From Spirodela intermedia (lineage: Eukaryota > Streptophyta > Magnoliopsida > Alismatales > Araceae), in contig LR746269.1 of the NCBI GenBank assembly GCA_902729315.2, forward strand, positions 3,420,001 to 3,484,000: a stretch of 64,000 bases of DNA. Direction: 5' to 3'. Every line of letters begins with the position of its first letter. The first letter of the stretch is position 1. Both the position numbers and the translations under genes were made by a program. Positions 36,501-48,105 of this stretch are shown here, piece by piece. The notes under the pieces are model-generated. The model saw only the letters and a program-made list of their open reading frames with translations. It was not told where the DNA came from and did no database searches.

Positions 36501-39337
36501 CATCAGCCAAAAGAGACTCATTTATATGCAGCACATAGAGCGTTACATTACTTAAGGGGCACACCTGACAAACGAATCCTCTTCAAACGCAGTGGGAAAG
36601 TAAATGTCGAAATGTTTACAAATGCTGATTATGCAGAGTCAATAGCTGACCAGAAATCAAAACATCTGGTTATCTCACATTTATTGGTGAGAATCTAATT
36701 ACTTGGAGAAGTTAAAAACACACCATGGTAGCCCGTTTAAGTGCTGAGGCAGAACTCAGAGCACTTGCCCAAAGGTTTTGTGAACTTCTCTGGATGAAAA
36801 ATTTACTTGATGAATTGCATATTCTTTTATCGGATCATATGAAGATTTACTATGATAATAAGTCAGCAATCAGCATGGTACATAATGCAATACAACATGA
36901 TTGTACCAAACATGTAGAGATTGATCGGCATTTTATTAAAGAAAAACTTGAGACAAATGTGATTTGTATACCATATATTTCAACTAAAGATCAGTTAGCA
37001 GATATGCTCACCAAAGGTGTTTCAGGCACACAACTACAAGAAATTCTTCCCAAGCTAAAAATGGATGATATCCATTCACCAGCTTGAGGGGGAGTGTTGT
37101 CGTGAGGATTTTATAAATAAACCCTGTACTTTCATATTGGCAGATATGCCCTTAATACTTGTAATCTACTCTCAAGGGTCTGGTATAAATACTGGATCCC
37201 GTTCATCTTGTAAAATGAATTTCTTGTTTTCCATTCAATAAAGGTTTTTCTTCCTCTCCAAAGGTGTTCCGGGTTCTCCAGCACACCAAATTGAGGACTA
37301 CCATTCTACATGCAGAATTAGCCAATGGAACCTAATGTGCAGCCAATTCTCCTGTTTCCCAGAAAAATTTACATCGTGAAGTGCGCCTACAGGTGCCTGT
37401 TTAAATGGGCAATCAATATCAAATCAGAGTATATAGCCTTTGACACACAACTGCCATAGTAGCATCCTAACTTAGAACATTCATCTACAAAACTGGGCAC
37501 CAAGCTTTCTCTGCAGTTCCCAAATGTCATAGAGATGAGGAATTAAAGCCATATTCTTTTTTGACAGAGGTTATTTTCATTATAAGTTACTCGCACAAGG
37601 TTGGAATTTTTTTCCCTCTCCCTCCCTCCATAGAATTCCTATTCTCCATAACAAGAGAACTTACGTCAATAGATGGCATCTCGGTGCAGGTTATAAACCT
37701 TCATTAGATTGACCAGCAAAATTGTCTCCATATTAGGAGATGTTGATATATGGGAAACCCTCACAACAGATCACACCAGCTTTTATTGATCCTGTGAGGA
37801 TCTTTTTCTGTAAGTTTTTAAGCCTTAAGACTTCATATTGCCACAAAGTCGCTAAAAAAATAAGATAACATCAGCTTCATAGATGCGGCTGAAATGATTT
37901 GTAGGTGCATGTACAGAGAAAGTACGTTCCTGAGCCAATAATTGCTGTGATCCCAAGCCAATGAAATAGAACAGATAATAGTGATAGCAGCTCAATGTAC
38001 GGAGGATAGAATGTTACACGCAAGTCCTGGGAGGTCACAAACCTGGGCTGATAAGGGCTCTGGAACCATGGTTTGAATGCGCCTCAAACTTTCATGCAAG
38101 GCATTTCTTCTCCTTTCACACCTCAGAGTAATGGCTTCCCTAGTCATCGCCTGATAAAAATGAAATGCTGTCAAGCATTTAAGTCAATGACAAACAGCTG
38201 GCAGCAAAATCACAATGTAAGCTTGCAGAAAGGATCATGGAATTACTTGATATATCCGAAAAAGCTGTGAAAATGATACAAATTTCATATATTTCTTTCC
38301 CAAAGTATCATGTTGATATTAGTTTAAAATAAAAATCCAAAATAAGACAAATAATGAAATTCAAAAGACTAGCTCTCCATTCCTGATCATGTTCATGGTA
38401 CGTACCAAATAGAAATTGCTAGATTCTGCACAGTGCTGAAGAAGTAGGTTCGTTTTCTCTATTTCATTATTTAATGAACATAATTCCTGTATCCCAGATG
38501 TGCCTCCTGGACGAGCTGACTCGATACTTGGTACAATCGGAATAATCATGTCCATAATATTGGAAAGCTCTCTGCACATCGGTGCAAGCACCTGCCAGAT
38601 CAATTCAAATAAATAGTCAGAGAAGGATTCTGTTCTCAGACCGCAGAGATCCCTACAACAGCTTTTCTGGAGATAAGACCTCGCAAGAAAAATATATGCA
38701 TATATATGTAACTTTCTATTATAAAAGGATGTCAACACATCGACAGATGGAAATTAGAGTTTTATTAAATTTACAACCTGCCAATACCCCAATCCCACAA
38801 GCACCACTTCCCGACTACAGTCCCATTCTAAACATTGCGGGTATGTGGGGTGCGTGGATCTCTGGGCTGTGGGAGGTGACCAGTGGGCAGCCCACATCCA
38901 GCAGCAGCAGCAGCTGAAGGCGGCTAGTGCATTTGTTCGATATCAAGATTAATCTAAACTCGTGGGCTGGAATCTCCAACTGGTTCAAGCATTTCCCAGC
39001 ATTCTTCTGTTCTTCCTCTATTCAAAGCATATGACACCAATCCGTAGATCTATCTAATAACAACTGATCCACTGGGGTTACTGTACATATTTCATGTGAG
39101 TACAAGCCTTTAGAATAGGGGAAAAGCTAATGATCATCACGAAACGAAGATGGTAAACTTATAATGCTGCTGGTTGATGAATAATAGAACATATCTTATG
39201 AAAGAACTCTACAGATCTTTGTTGAATTAAACCACAGTGAAAGCAAGATACTCATGATGACGAAAATTAAAAAAAGTACCTTTTTCCTAGAAAAACTCTG
39301 GGCGCCCTGCTCAACATCATCACCATAATGCCCCATT
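30530..39337 (-). CDS. PUB5: U-box/ARM-repeat E3 ubiquitin ligase (PUB5-like) with copia in intron 3
   Basis: Five exons: 39281-39337, 38406-38591, 38043-38150, 31392-32599 and 30530-31292. All are GT-AG and phase-consistent, giving 773 residues. Exon 1 is tiny (19 codons, [10 protein letters not shown] to FSRKK), found because its phase-0 donor AAAAAG|GTAC joins VLAPMCREL. Exons 2-3 encode the plant PUB N-terminal domain ([33 protein letters not shown]). Exon 4 holds the U-box [19 protein letters not shown] through [20 protein letters not shown] (roughly residues 240-315), which binds E2. Exon 5 encodes ARM-like helical repeats ([48 protein letters not shown]) for substrate binding. The basic C-terminus is [20 protein letters not shown]5 is my best match; PUB45/6/7 are related alternatives. 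Intron 3 is 5.4 kb because of a retrotransposon; without it, it would be about 1.5 kb. Confidence 0.9.
32600..33349. other. U-box gene intron 3, part 3' of the copia insertion
   Basis: About 750 bp of unremarkable intron sequence between exon 4 and the copia left LTR. The five bases before the LTR (CGCAG, 33345-33349) are one copy of the target-site duplication. Confidence 0.75.
33350..33565 (+). repeat. Copia 5' LTR
   Basis: 216 bp, TG...CA. By eye it differs from the 3' LTR at about 15 positions with no length change. A TATA-like TTTATAAATAAA lies near its start. Confidence 0.95.
33566..33577 (+). other. Copia primer-binding site (initiator-Met tRNA type)
   Basis: TGGTATCAGTGC immediately follows the 5' LTR. 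The common plant copia site is TGGTATCAGAGC, so there is one mismatch. Confidence 0.9.
33900..34745 (+). pseudogene. Copia gag (UBN2-type) remnant
   Basis: The long frame 33963-34676 encodes a UBN2-type gag: [11 protein letters not shown] near the start, [12 protein letters not shown], then LVEL-type helices and [18 protein letters not shown]. The first gag residues ([11 protein letters not shown], around 33933-33965) are in another frame, so a frameshift lies near 33965. The zinc knuckle begins [10 protein letters not shown] and is cut by a TGA at 34674-34676; its last Cys lies just beyond. Pseudogenised. Confidence 0.85.
34948..35440 (+). pseudogene. Copia protease and pre-integrase remnant
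   Basis: [10 protein letters not shown] (about 34957-34986) corresponds to the aspartic protease motif normally DSGATDH: the Gly after DS is changed and the preceding Trp codon is a stop. Further on, [16 protein letters not shown] and [15 protein letters not shown] (about 35362-35406) are protease-tail and pre-integrase motifs. The frame then ends in several stops. Confidence 0.8.
35540..36700 (+). pseudogene. Copia reverse transcriptase remnant
   Basis: [63 protein letters not shown] and the catalytic-type YVDD ([11 protein letters not shown], about 36135-36167) define RVT_2. Stops at about 35942 and 36190 plus frame changes interrupt it. The 36201-36698 segment continues with the [16 protein letters not shown] and [11 protein letters not shown] motifs. 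Confidence 0.9.
36720..37087 (+). pseudogene. Copia RNase H remnant
   Basis: [28 protein letters not shown] and [14 protein letters not shown] are the copia RNase H signature blocks. The frame ends at 37085-37087, just before the polypurine tract. Confidence 0.88.
37086..37094 (+). other. Copia polypurine tract
   Basis: GAGGGGGAG immediately before the TG of the 3' LTR, the usual place for plus-strand priming. Confidence 0.85.
37095..37310 (+). repeat. Copia 3' LTR
   Basis: 216 bp, TG...CA, followed by TGCAG, the second target-site copy. Confidence 0.95.
37311..38042. other. U-box gene intron 3, part 5' of the copia insertion
   Basis: About 730 bp of intron without recognisable features. 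Confidence 0.75.
38592..39280. other. U-box gene intron 1
   Basis: 689 nt between the tiny exon 1 (donor AAG|GTACTT) and exon 2 (acceptor ATCTGGCAG|GTGC). No embedded gene was seen. Confidence 0.75.
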
Positions 39338-42318
39338 TAATTCGTCTGTAACTGTCACACAGAAGATACTAAAGGTCAAGATGACTCTGAAAGTTCTTTC
39401 TATAGTAGACGAGTTCAGCGAATTTACTACACAAGAAAAGAAGACGGTTGCTGCTAGATCAATCCTCTTCAGGCACAAAGACAATAGGTTCTTAAATTGC
39501 CATGAGAAACTGATGAACTACCCTGGAATTTGGGAATAAAATGCCTTGCAGAGGAGGTATGGTGAAGGAAAAAAAGCATATGAGGTTGGTGAATCACATT
39601 AGCAACATCGGTCCGGGGTCTCCAAAGCCATGAACCACAGCACAGGTAGCTGATGTAGTTAACCGTACAACAAGCATACCTTCAACACGGAAACTCTGTG
39701 CCAAGAACTCAACAGGTGCACTAGGTCATTTACACTAATTATACACCAGTTCCCAAGTTGGAAAGGGCAGAGAAAGAAGGAAGCGCAGAGAAACATGACA
39801 GGTGACAGTGGACAGCTTGGAGTGAAGCAGGGCATGAAAGGAGGTTCTCATGGGGGAAGTAACCTTGAAGAGTGAAGCGGGGAAAACAGAACATATTTCT
39901 TGCCGTTTTCACCGCACAGCGCCTAATCAGGCATTGCAAGGAACGGCACTTTCAACATCCAATCATGAGGAGATGCGTGAAATAGTGAGTACTGGAGGAA
40001 TCTGTACTTGACCGCAACAAAGAATAAGGCATCATGCCAAGAGACTGATGCCAACGCGGTGAATGCCCTTGAAATGAAAATTAGATTTCCTAGAGGTTTT
40101 CCATTTTAGGTTTTCTTCATTGGAATCGGGGGAAACGACTGCCACTACCCAGTTACAAACAATGGATTCTTGGAGGAAATAAGGGCGGAGAAGGGGAGCA
40201 GAAAATTCCGGGTAGAGAAGGAAAGGGAGAGAGGAATTCTTTTTCCCCTTGGAACTCCATACGGCTCTATGCACAATTTCTCAATCAGCTTCTCCTTCGT
40301 CATTCCTACCCAGAAACGGGCGGCAACAATAGAGAGCCTCAAGATGGGAAATGCCACAGCAACGAGGAATACATCATTCAGAGCAAACAAATTCAAGTTT
40401 CATAGGTGAATTTCATGATTCGTGAGCGGAAAACGGGGAAGAAACGAAAGCAGATAGGGATCAGGGGTGAAGAAGAGGGCTACGATACGATGGATCAGAG
40501 GCGTACTCGCTTTACCGTAGAGGCTGATGCAATCCAGTCGCTTCCCTTGTCCTCCCTGTTCTCGTCTCCAGAAGACACAAACCACAGGCAGAGTAATCTC
40601 CCTCTTCCCCCTGTTTATGCGTCCTTTTCCTTGGGGGGCTTCTTTAGATGGGTAATCCTGATAATTCGGATAACCTAATTATCTGCAGACAGCTTCTGGG
40701 CGTACAAACACAGAGGAATCAGAGAAGAAATTCCGACTCCCAGCACGCGGGGCAACACGGTGGACGGGACAAAAAGCCGAAGAACTCGCTCTCTTCTTCT
40801 TCTCCTGATCAAGCCCACCACGCCCCTCCTTCCGGCAACCTTAACCCTTCAATTATCTAGTTGGTTCCCAAGGCCCAAACCTTCTGCTTGTTCCAGGAAG
40901 GAGGGGAAGCAGCAGCAGTCATCAGCGGCAGTGGTCCCCTAACCTCCTTCCTGGTTATCAGCTTCCTCCTTGCCGTTCGGTAATAGCTTTCGCTCTAGTC
41001 CTGTATTCAAAAGGGTAGGGAGAACAAGGGGGGAGCCGAGACAGGGTCAACAACGCGGTCGTCGCCAGCGCCGCCACTGCGGGGAGAAAGCCATGGGGCC
41101 GGCTCAGGATCGGAGCTGGACCTCCCGATAAAGCGGGAGAGGGATGTCAATTGGTCTGTGCGGTCGGTGTAGGGGAACGTCTGGTCCGCAGCCTCGCTGA
41201 AGAGATCGAACAGGAAAAGCCAAAAGGATGAGAAGAAAGTAGAAACAGGTGGAGCACAGCGAGAAAGACCGGACTTGCGATTGGAGGCCAAAGCCGACAC
41301 GCACGCTCTGCAGGAGAGGAAGGGTTATCTTCCCATTAACTACTCTCTCTGATAACACTCTGGCGTGTCGCTGAGATCAACTATTATTAGTCTGACCTGC
41401 AACGCCCACAGGAAGAGGTCAGCGAAATCGCGATTTTTTGGGTTGCTTCAGAAAACGACGACGACCAGAGACCCGATCCCATTCTGAGTTCCCCCGCCGC
41501 CGCCGTCATCTAACCGCGAGCCGCTATACTACCCGTAGCTTTTTGCACCAAACCCACCGCCGCCAGAGCCACGGACCGTCGTTTTCTCACCCTCCTTCTA
41601 GAAGGAGCAACGGAGCACAGCGGGAGAGAGAGAGGGAGGAAGACGCGACCGCGTGACGACGGCTTAAGGACTAGATTTCCCCCTCGGAGGTCTCTCTCTC
41701 TCTCTCTCTCTCCTCTCCTCGGGCTTTTGTCTTTCCAAAAGAGGCATCGGGAGATCCATCAACCATATTGACAAGGTCCCTGATGCAGGACGAGGATCCG
41801 CATCAGTCCCAATTCAAGATGTCGGGAAATCGGTGCGAGAAACCAAGTCACAAGAACATCGATGAGGATGACATACCACTGCACCAACTCCGCAGTGACG
41901 ACGGGGCATCGCTTTCTCACGCGATAGACTCGGCCATGTTTCCCTTGCTATGTAGCCCCTATTTGTTCACAACATAAACTACGTCGTAATCACGGGGGCC
42001 GGCCGCCGTCGACGATCGTATTCTGAGCCGATTGAGCTCGTCGGGTTGTCGGTTTTGGAACCATCCACGAGTACTTCACGAATAAACAAGAACCGAAACG
42101 ACAACTGGCGGCTGAGGGGAAAGTCAAGGAGGGCCGTCTCTCAGTGCCGTGAATGAGGCAAGAACGAGAGGTTGGGAGGTCTGTGTTCGACCTGTACCGG
42201 TCAGTGGGAAAGGAGGCGGCGGTTCAAGCGTGGCTTCCACAAGACGCCCGCGTGAAATCTCAGTTCGTCGATTTCGGGGATGAAAAAAAGGAGGCCAATG
42301 AGCTTATGAGCTCCTCAG
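39338..42318. other. U-box gene upstream region
   Basis: About 3 kb with no recognised coding sequence. A (CT)n tract is at about 41693-41713. The U-box promoter and possible 5'UTR exons should be here, but I cannot place them. Short open frames at 41438-41977 and 42153-42374 have no recognisable homology. Confidence 0.55.
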
Positions 42319-43215
42319 AGTGGGGGGCCGGTGGCCTCCTCTCTGCCTGCGCTCTCAAGTCGGAGTCTCCTTAACCATTCAGGAGGAGTCTCCCCTCCAT
42401 GTCTCCCCATCTTGTTTCTCATGTTGTTTACAGAACCGAAGGTAGGCCCGAGCGTGGGGGCACGGTGGCCTCTTCTCTGCCAGCGCTGTTAAGTCGGAGT
42501 CTCAACCATTCCGGAGGAGCCTGTGTTGGGCATCTGCCCATTTAATGGGCACAGGACTCATCCTTGTCAGACCTGCTCTCTTCCTCCCTGATTATATATG
42601 AGTGCCCAAGAGTCAACGGCTGTCGAGCCGCAAAAAGGGGGAGTCTGAATCCTTTGGTTTAATTGTGTCTTTAATATTGCTTTTTTGCTGTGGATTACAG
42701 TCTATGAAAGTTACAACAAAACACGAAAAGATAAGTAACGTGGGAATAAGACAATAATATATCATGAGTACTATTATCTTTACTAGAAAATCTGATTAAC
42801 AACATTCTCTATGTTGGATCTAGTAGGAGAGTCTAAATACTATGAACTGGGTGATATAACTCTTATATCTTTGCTTACTCTCTTACTCTATTTTCACTTG
42901 GGTCAATTTAGAGATCACAAGTATTATGAGTACGTTGTTACACGTTGCAACACTATCCCAGATTGGTCTATGATATTTCTTACTTCTTCAGTTAGATTGT
43001 TTTGCTTTTATATCACTTGGTGTTTATATTATTTTGGTGACTATTTAAGCTGTGGTGACAGAAAGCTTCTATTCATATACTACGATTCATTTCTTTTCTA
43101 ATCTCCCCTCCACGTCGCTCCATCTTATTTCTCGTGTTGTTTTACAAAACCAAACAAGGTTGAGTGTTGGGGACCGGTGGCCTCCTCTCTACTTACACTG
43201 TCCACTCGGAGAGCG
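42319..43215. repeat. Dispersed direct repeats flanking a 600-bp AT-rich segment
   Basis: A roughly 110-bp unit occurs at about 42389-42500 and 43103-43215. Shared landmarks are CTCCCCTCCA, CTCCATCTT/CCCCATCTT, TTCTCRTGTTGTTT and CGGTGGCCTC. A 3' half-copy sits at about 42319-42388, sharing GGTGGCCTCCTCTCTGCC and CGGAGTCTC. The spacing and the AT-rich interior suggest an eroded non-coding insertion, but no primer site or TG/CA ends were found. Confidence 0.6.
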
Positions 43216-46200
43216 GAGGTAATTCCTATTCCTAACTTCTTAAATGAGTAAGGTTGGGCCGAGCTCACCGAGAAAGAGACGATCGTGGGTAAACCTCGTG
43301 AAACGTACCCACGCCATGACCTCAGGAAAGCGCCACGTATGGGCCGTTTCGGTCAGTTTGGACCGTCTCCTCTTCTGTTTCTCCCAGTCCGCCCATTAAT
43401 GGGCCGCTCCGTCCGTGAGAATCACTCCGCGAACGGACCGTTTCTCTCTCCTCAGCCGAAGTCATCCTCTCCTGCATTAAATGGGGATATTTAATGCGGT
43501 GCCTGAAAAGTCTAGCCACATTAAATAACACGAAGCAGACCCCACATCAATCTAATTAGTCACAACACGTGTGTGCCGCCCATACCCCACCAAATGTTTT
43601 GAACACTTATACTAAATAATGTCTTATTTTGATATTTTCTTTAAACTCTCAACCAGATGACATAATCTAAAAGCCAACCTTTCTATTTGGCTCAACTTTT
43701 TCATTGAATAAAGATTTAAATGATCAATCATTAAAGCAAAATCTAAAATATATTTTTAACAACCGTTTCTTAGAATGACAAAACACAATAATGAACATTA
43801 AGTTCTGGTCATCAATGTCACCACATAAACAGTATGTGTTGAGTTTTTAGAACTCAAAAATGTTTTGATGAAACTAAATCAGCCACAACCATAAAATTTA
43901 CAATATTTGTAGCATAAATGATCAAGTTTTTATTTATTCTCAATTAGAAAAAGGCATATTTGTCTGGCCTTAAGTTTAATAAATGAGATTAACCTCCTTG
44001 TGGTTAAATTCTTATTATAGAAATCACTACAGATGTTGCTGTCAATTTGAGATATGTGGAAAAAGAATGCATCAAAGATATTGCAAAAATGTTATGTTTT
44101 TCATTCTTTATGATGTTTACATGATTATGAATAATTTCTTTTTATTAGTTTCAGGCTTAGCTCATTAAAGGGTAAATGCCAAAATTGTTTTAAGTCCAGA
44201 CTTTCAGTGGGTGAGAGGTCTAAGCCCAATAAGAAAGAACCCAATACCTAAAAAAAAAAGAAAAAAGAACCATTTAGGCTTGGAACAGAAGTGGTCCATG
44301 CCCAAAGCCTTGAATGCCAAGATCGTCCAAATAGAAAGGAGCTGTTACGACCCAAATTAGAAGCAGTCTATTCTTGAGGTAGTTGTTGAAGAGGCAATCT
44401 AGCCATATGCCTAACTATGAAAGGGGCAATCTGGTCCAAATTTTAGGTACTAAGGTACAAACAAAAATCCAAGGCATTAACTACCGACAACTATGTTCCT
44501 CCATCTCCTTCTGGCTTCTCAAAAGATTCAAGGCTGAAGTCAACCTAATAGAGTTGTGCTCAAGAGAAGGTCTCAAACGACCTCCCTTTGTAAGTCCTTA
44601 AACAATATAAAAAATGTCTTCATTCTAAGTTGAAGATGGGAGTAAAGATGGTTCAATGTAGTCTTAAGATTGTTTTTAGCATGATCTTGAAATTTTATGA
44701 ATGTTGGGACTCATAGTGTGGCTGTAATATAGTTTACTTAAGAATATTATAGAGACTTTATATGAAGGGTTCTTAATCACAAGAAATCAGATGTATTCTA
44801 GGGATGAATAATGAAACCAAGGTTGTGACTTTTGAATTATATGTAGACTAAAGGGGCTTGGCCAAACCATTATGCTACCTTGCATCTTACATGTCTATTG
44901 ATAAGTCTTCCTTTTCATGAGTTAATAGTTAGTAAATAATATAGTTTTAGCCTTAACTCTTGATAAATAGACTTATATTTATGTTAAAGTGTGAAAAAGT
45001 AGTTTTTAATTCATTAACGTAAATATTTAATTAATTATGTGATTTTTTTATAAATTTATATAATTTTTAGTCTTATTTTTGAGATAAATGAAGAAAAAGA
45101 AATAAAAATAAAAATATAGTAAAATAGGGGGGACCCGTCGGCCAACTGGGCCTACAAGTGGGTTGGAAGCGCAGTCGGGAAGGAGTCGTGAGCAGAGGCT
45201 CGAGCAGCTAGGACCGATGGGGGCATGTGTGTGCCACTCCCTTTCCATGTCATTGGTGGCCAGTCGGATGTAGGACAAAGAGTGATCGTACGTGTAAGAG
45301 AAAATGACTCATTACTTGCAAATGTAATATTATTATATATTCATCCGAAACTTCAACGCATAAGTAATGTGGGACTAAACTCACATCATACCTTCCCCTG
45401 AAAGGGTTCAAAAATTTTAATACCTAAGATACCCCTTATTTATAATAGAGATATAATATGATGACATTATTTGATAAGGATATTATAGTACTTATTTCAA
45501 TCTCTCTCATGTAGGCGGGCAACTAGCGTGGGTTTGAATCCTCCTAGAATCAAAACTCGTCTTTTTATTTGATTATTGTGACGTTCTTATAGATCGCCGG
45601 TGAAGGATTAAGCCGCCAGAATCACTGGATCATTGACGAAAATCTCGTCAACGTGATTCGCAGAGCATTGTTACTAAAATTACTAAACGATTCACAATAA
45701 AAGGATTGCGAATCCATCGAGTAAATGATCTCCGATTGATCGACGAACAAGCCGTTGTCAGGAAGAAGACGATTCGCTAAGAGACGAGTCGCCACCTCTT
45801 GAGAGCATATTAGATGCGATGAAGAGCCTCCTCTTACTGCGCAGACTTGAGGATGAAGCTCCTTGACACGCGTGACACCTCTGTCTAACTTTTCCCCATC
45901 GAGTGATAGCCGTCGGAGAGCCGCAAAGTCGTCATTTTTCCGCTCTGTCAGGTGACAGCCATTAGAGATGATTTAACGACTCATTTCATTGATTTCTAGA
46001 CTTTACAAGGAGATCTAGAGATTACTCATTTTGTCTTTGTTCAAGAAGAGCCTTTGAGGCCATGGACACTGCACGACGATCCTCTTGAATGCTCAAAATT
46101 CTGGTGCATCATTAACGCATCGCCGCCGCGACGTCGGAACTCTGTTTTTCTACTTTCAACTTTATTTTCACTTCATTTAGTGATAAGTTATATGATTTAA

Positions 46201-46804
46201 ATTTACCAAACTATACTTCATTCAATCACGATTCTTCTAGCTTTTACAGATCTTAATTTGATCAACTAAATCGTCTGTAATCGCTTACGTAAGAATCACT
46301 AAGTGGAACTCTATTTCTATTTGATTCGCATTCGTCAGATGTTGACATCATCATGACGTCTGCACCCTTATTTTCCTTTTTTGTGAATTTTAAATATATT
46401 TCATTTTCATTTCTTAGTATAAAATTCATAAAAAATTATATTCTTTGAGGAAAATTTTGAATAAGTATCTAATATTGCATTACATCCCTATTTTTATTAA
46501 ATTATCACTATTTTTAGAAGTTTTGTTGAATTATAATTGATATATTTTTTAAAAATATTTCTAAATATCTAAAAATTAGTATTTTCTAGTTTTATAAATT
46601 TTAAATTTACGTGATTTACTATACAACGACTAAGTCACGTCATTTACCTTTCCAACTTTCTTATTAGAGTAACTTAAAAATAATTATAAAACAAAAAATA
46701 TCTTTATATATATAAACATATTATTAAAAATATTAATTAAAAAATATTAGTCAATTCACCACCTCCTTTGATTTGTCTTACTTAGTAAAATAGAGAGGAA
46801 TAAT
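43216..46804. other. AT-rich intergenic DNA, probably eroded transposon sequence
   Basis: No gene is recognised. A GC-richer island at about 45590-46130 is bounded by AT-rich DNA and may belong to an old LTR. The segment ends directly before the primer-site-like sequence at 46805. Nothing more can be supported. Confidence 0.5.
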
Positions 46805-47107
46805 TAGTATTAGAGCTAACTTAGATATTGCACAAATATTAATGAGTAGATCACATGGCTAAGAATTCCATGAGCTAGGCTTTTGAAAGACAATTCATCA
46901 CTCTATCTCTACTTTTAATTGATCAAATTACTTCGATTGAAAAATAAAATGATCTTTTTCATTTAATCATATAATCCATAGATGTATTAAGTTTAATTTA
47001 AAAAGATCATTACAAGGAGGATGTATATAAACACTAAAAACTCTTCAATTGTAAACTTATAAAAACATTAAATTATGATGTCAATGTAAATAAAATCTAG
47101 ATGATTC

Positions 47108-47276
47108 TATTGAAAATGGAGAAACTACCTTTGTCATAGAGGATAAAGGGGAGAATGGCATAAACCACCTCACTCATTCATTCACCCTAAATATCCCTTA
47201 AAAAAAGACAAACCCTCCGTGCACTTTCCCATAATGCTCTTAGTTTTTTACAATATCACACATATATCTTCTAACA
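47108..47276 (-). repeat. TRIM-like element LTR, left copy
   Basis: Starts TATTGAAAATGG (TG eroded to TA) and ends CTAACA. Confidence 0.82.
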
Positions 47277-47939
47277 ATATTACACTTAATAGTAGTAATG
47301 TAGAATGTGGGAGACTTAGATAACTAGATTGAGGATGTTAGATGGATTCAAGACAAAGGATGATGAACTGAGGAGGATGGCTGACTAAAGAGGACATGAG
47401 AAAGAGGACATGGCTGACTAAGGACATGTTAGATGGCAAACTAGGTGCGAATTAAGGTGGACTGTAACAATACCTGAAAAATGACTAAATAGGCTAAAAA
47501 TACTCATGAGAGGCAGAAGGGCTTGTTGGAAAGACACGGGACAGAAGAAGGAACCCTTTCAAGACAAAGATACTCGATAGAGGAATAAACCCTTACCAGG
47601 CAAAGATACTTGGCAAAGGTGGAAGGCCTCACTAAAAAGATACTCAGTAGAGGTGGATGACTTTGTCGGAAAAATACTCAGTAGAGTTAAAAAACCTTGC
47701 TGAAAAAATGCTTGATAGAGATGGAAGACCTTGTCGAACAAAGAGAAGTTTGAAACCCTAACCTATAACCTATATGTCACCAGATGTTAGTGGTGGTGGC
47801 GTCGATGGTCTCCTAAACAAGCGACATTGAATAAAACCAACATGGAATAGAGCTGGTAGTAGCAACAATGGTGGAGGTGATGGCAGAAGTCGATGAAAGT
47901 TGACTAAAAGCTAGTAAAATGAACTTGGCTTTTATACCA

Positions 47940-48105
47940 TGTTGAAAATGGAGAAACAACCTTTGTCAAAGTACAAAGGGGAGAATGGCAAGAATCACCT
48001 CACTCATTCATTCACCTCAATATCTCTTAAAAAATGACAAATGCTAGATGCACTTTCCCATAATGTCCTTAATCATTTACAATATTACAGTTATATCTTC
48101 AAATA
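47940..48105 (-). repeat. TRIM-like element LTR, right copy
   Basis: Starts TGTTGAAAATGG and ends CAAATA (CA eroded to TA), followed directly by GATTC. Confidence 0.82.

Larger units (their letters stand above)
33350..37310 (+). mobile_element. Ty1/copia LTR retrotransposon, degenerate, integrase core missing
   Basis: 3,961 bp with two 216-bp LTRs (33350-33565, 37095-37310) that both start TG and end CA. The target-site duplication is CGCAG/TGCAG (33345-33349, 37311-37315; one C/T difference). The primer site at 33566-33577 matches the initiator-Met tRNA type with one mismatch, and a polypurine tract (37086-37094) abuts the 3' LTR. Gene order gag - protease remnant - reverse transcriptase - RNase H is copia-like. 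Only about 100-150 bp separate the pre-integrase remnant from the reverse-transcriptase segment, so the integrase core is deleted. gag, protease and RT each carry stops or frameshifts, so this copy cannot encode its own movement. It is antisense within intron 3 of the U-box gene. Confidence 0.96.
47108..48105 (-). mobile_element. TRIM-like non-coding LTR element nested in copia gag
   Basis: Two direct repeats of 169 bp (47108-47276) and 166 bp (47940-48105) enclose about 660 bp with no coding frame. The perfect 5-bp target duplication GATTC lies at 47103-47107 and 48106-48110. Just inside the right repeat, TGGCTTTTATACCA (47926-47939) is the reverse complement of an initiator-Met-type primer site (TGGTAT..AAGCC), so the element reads on the minus strand. 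The right repeat begins TG and the left ends CA; the opposite ends have each lost one base of the motif. By eye about 30 differences separate the two repeats. Size and lack of genes fit TRIM/SMART-type elements. Confidence 0.82.

Noticed and set aside
37095-37310. A solo LTR.
   Set aside because: The partner LTR at 33350-33565, internal genes and target duplications show it is one end of a complete-length insertion.
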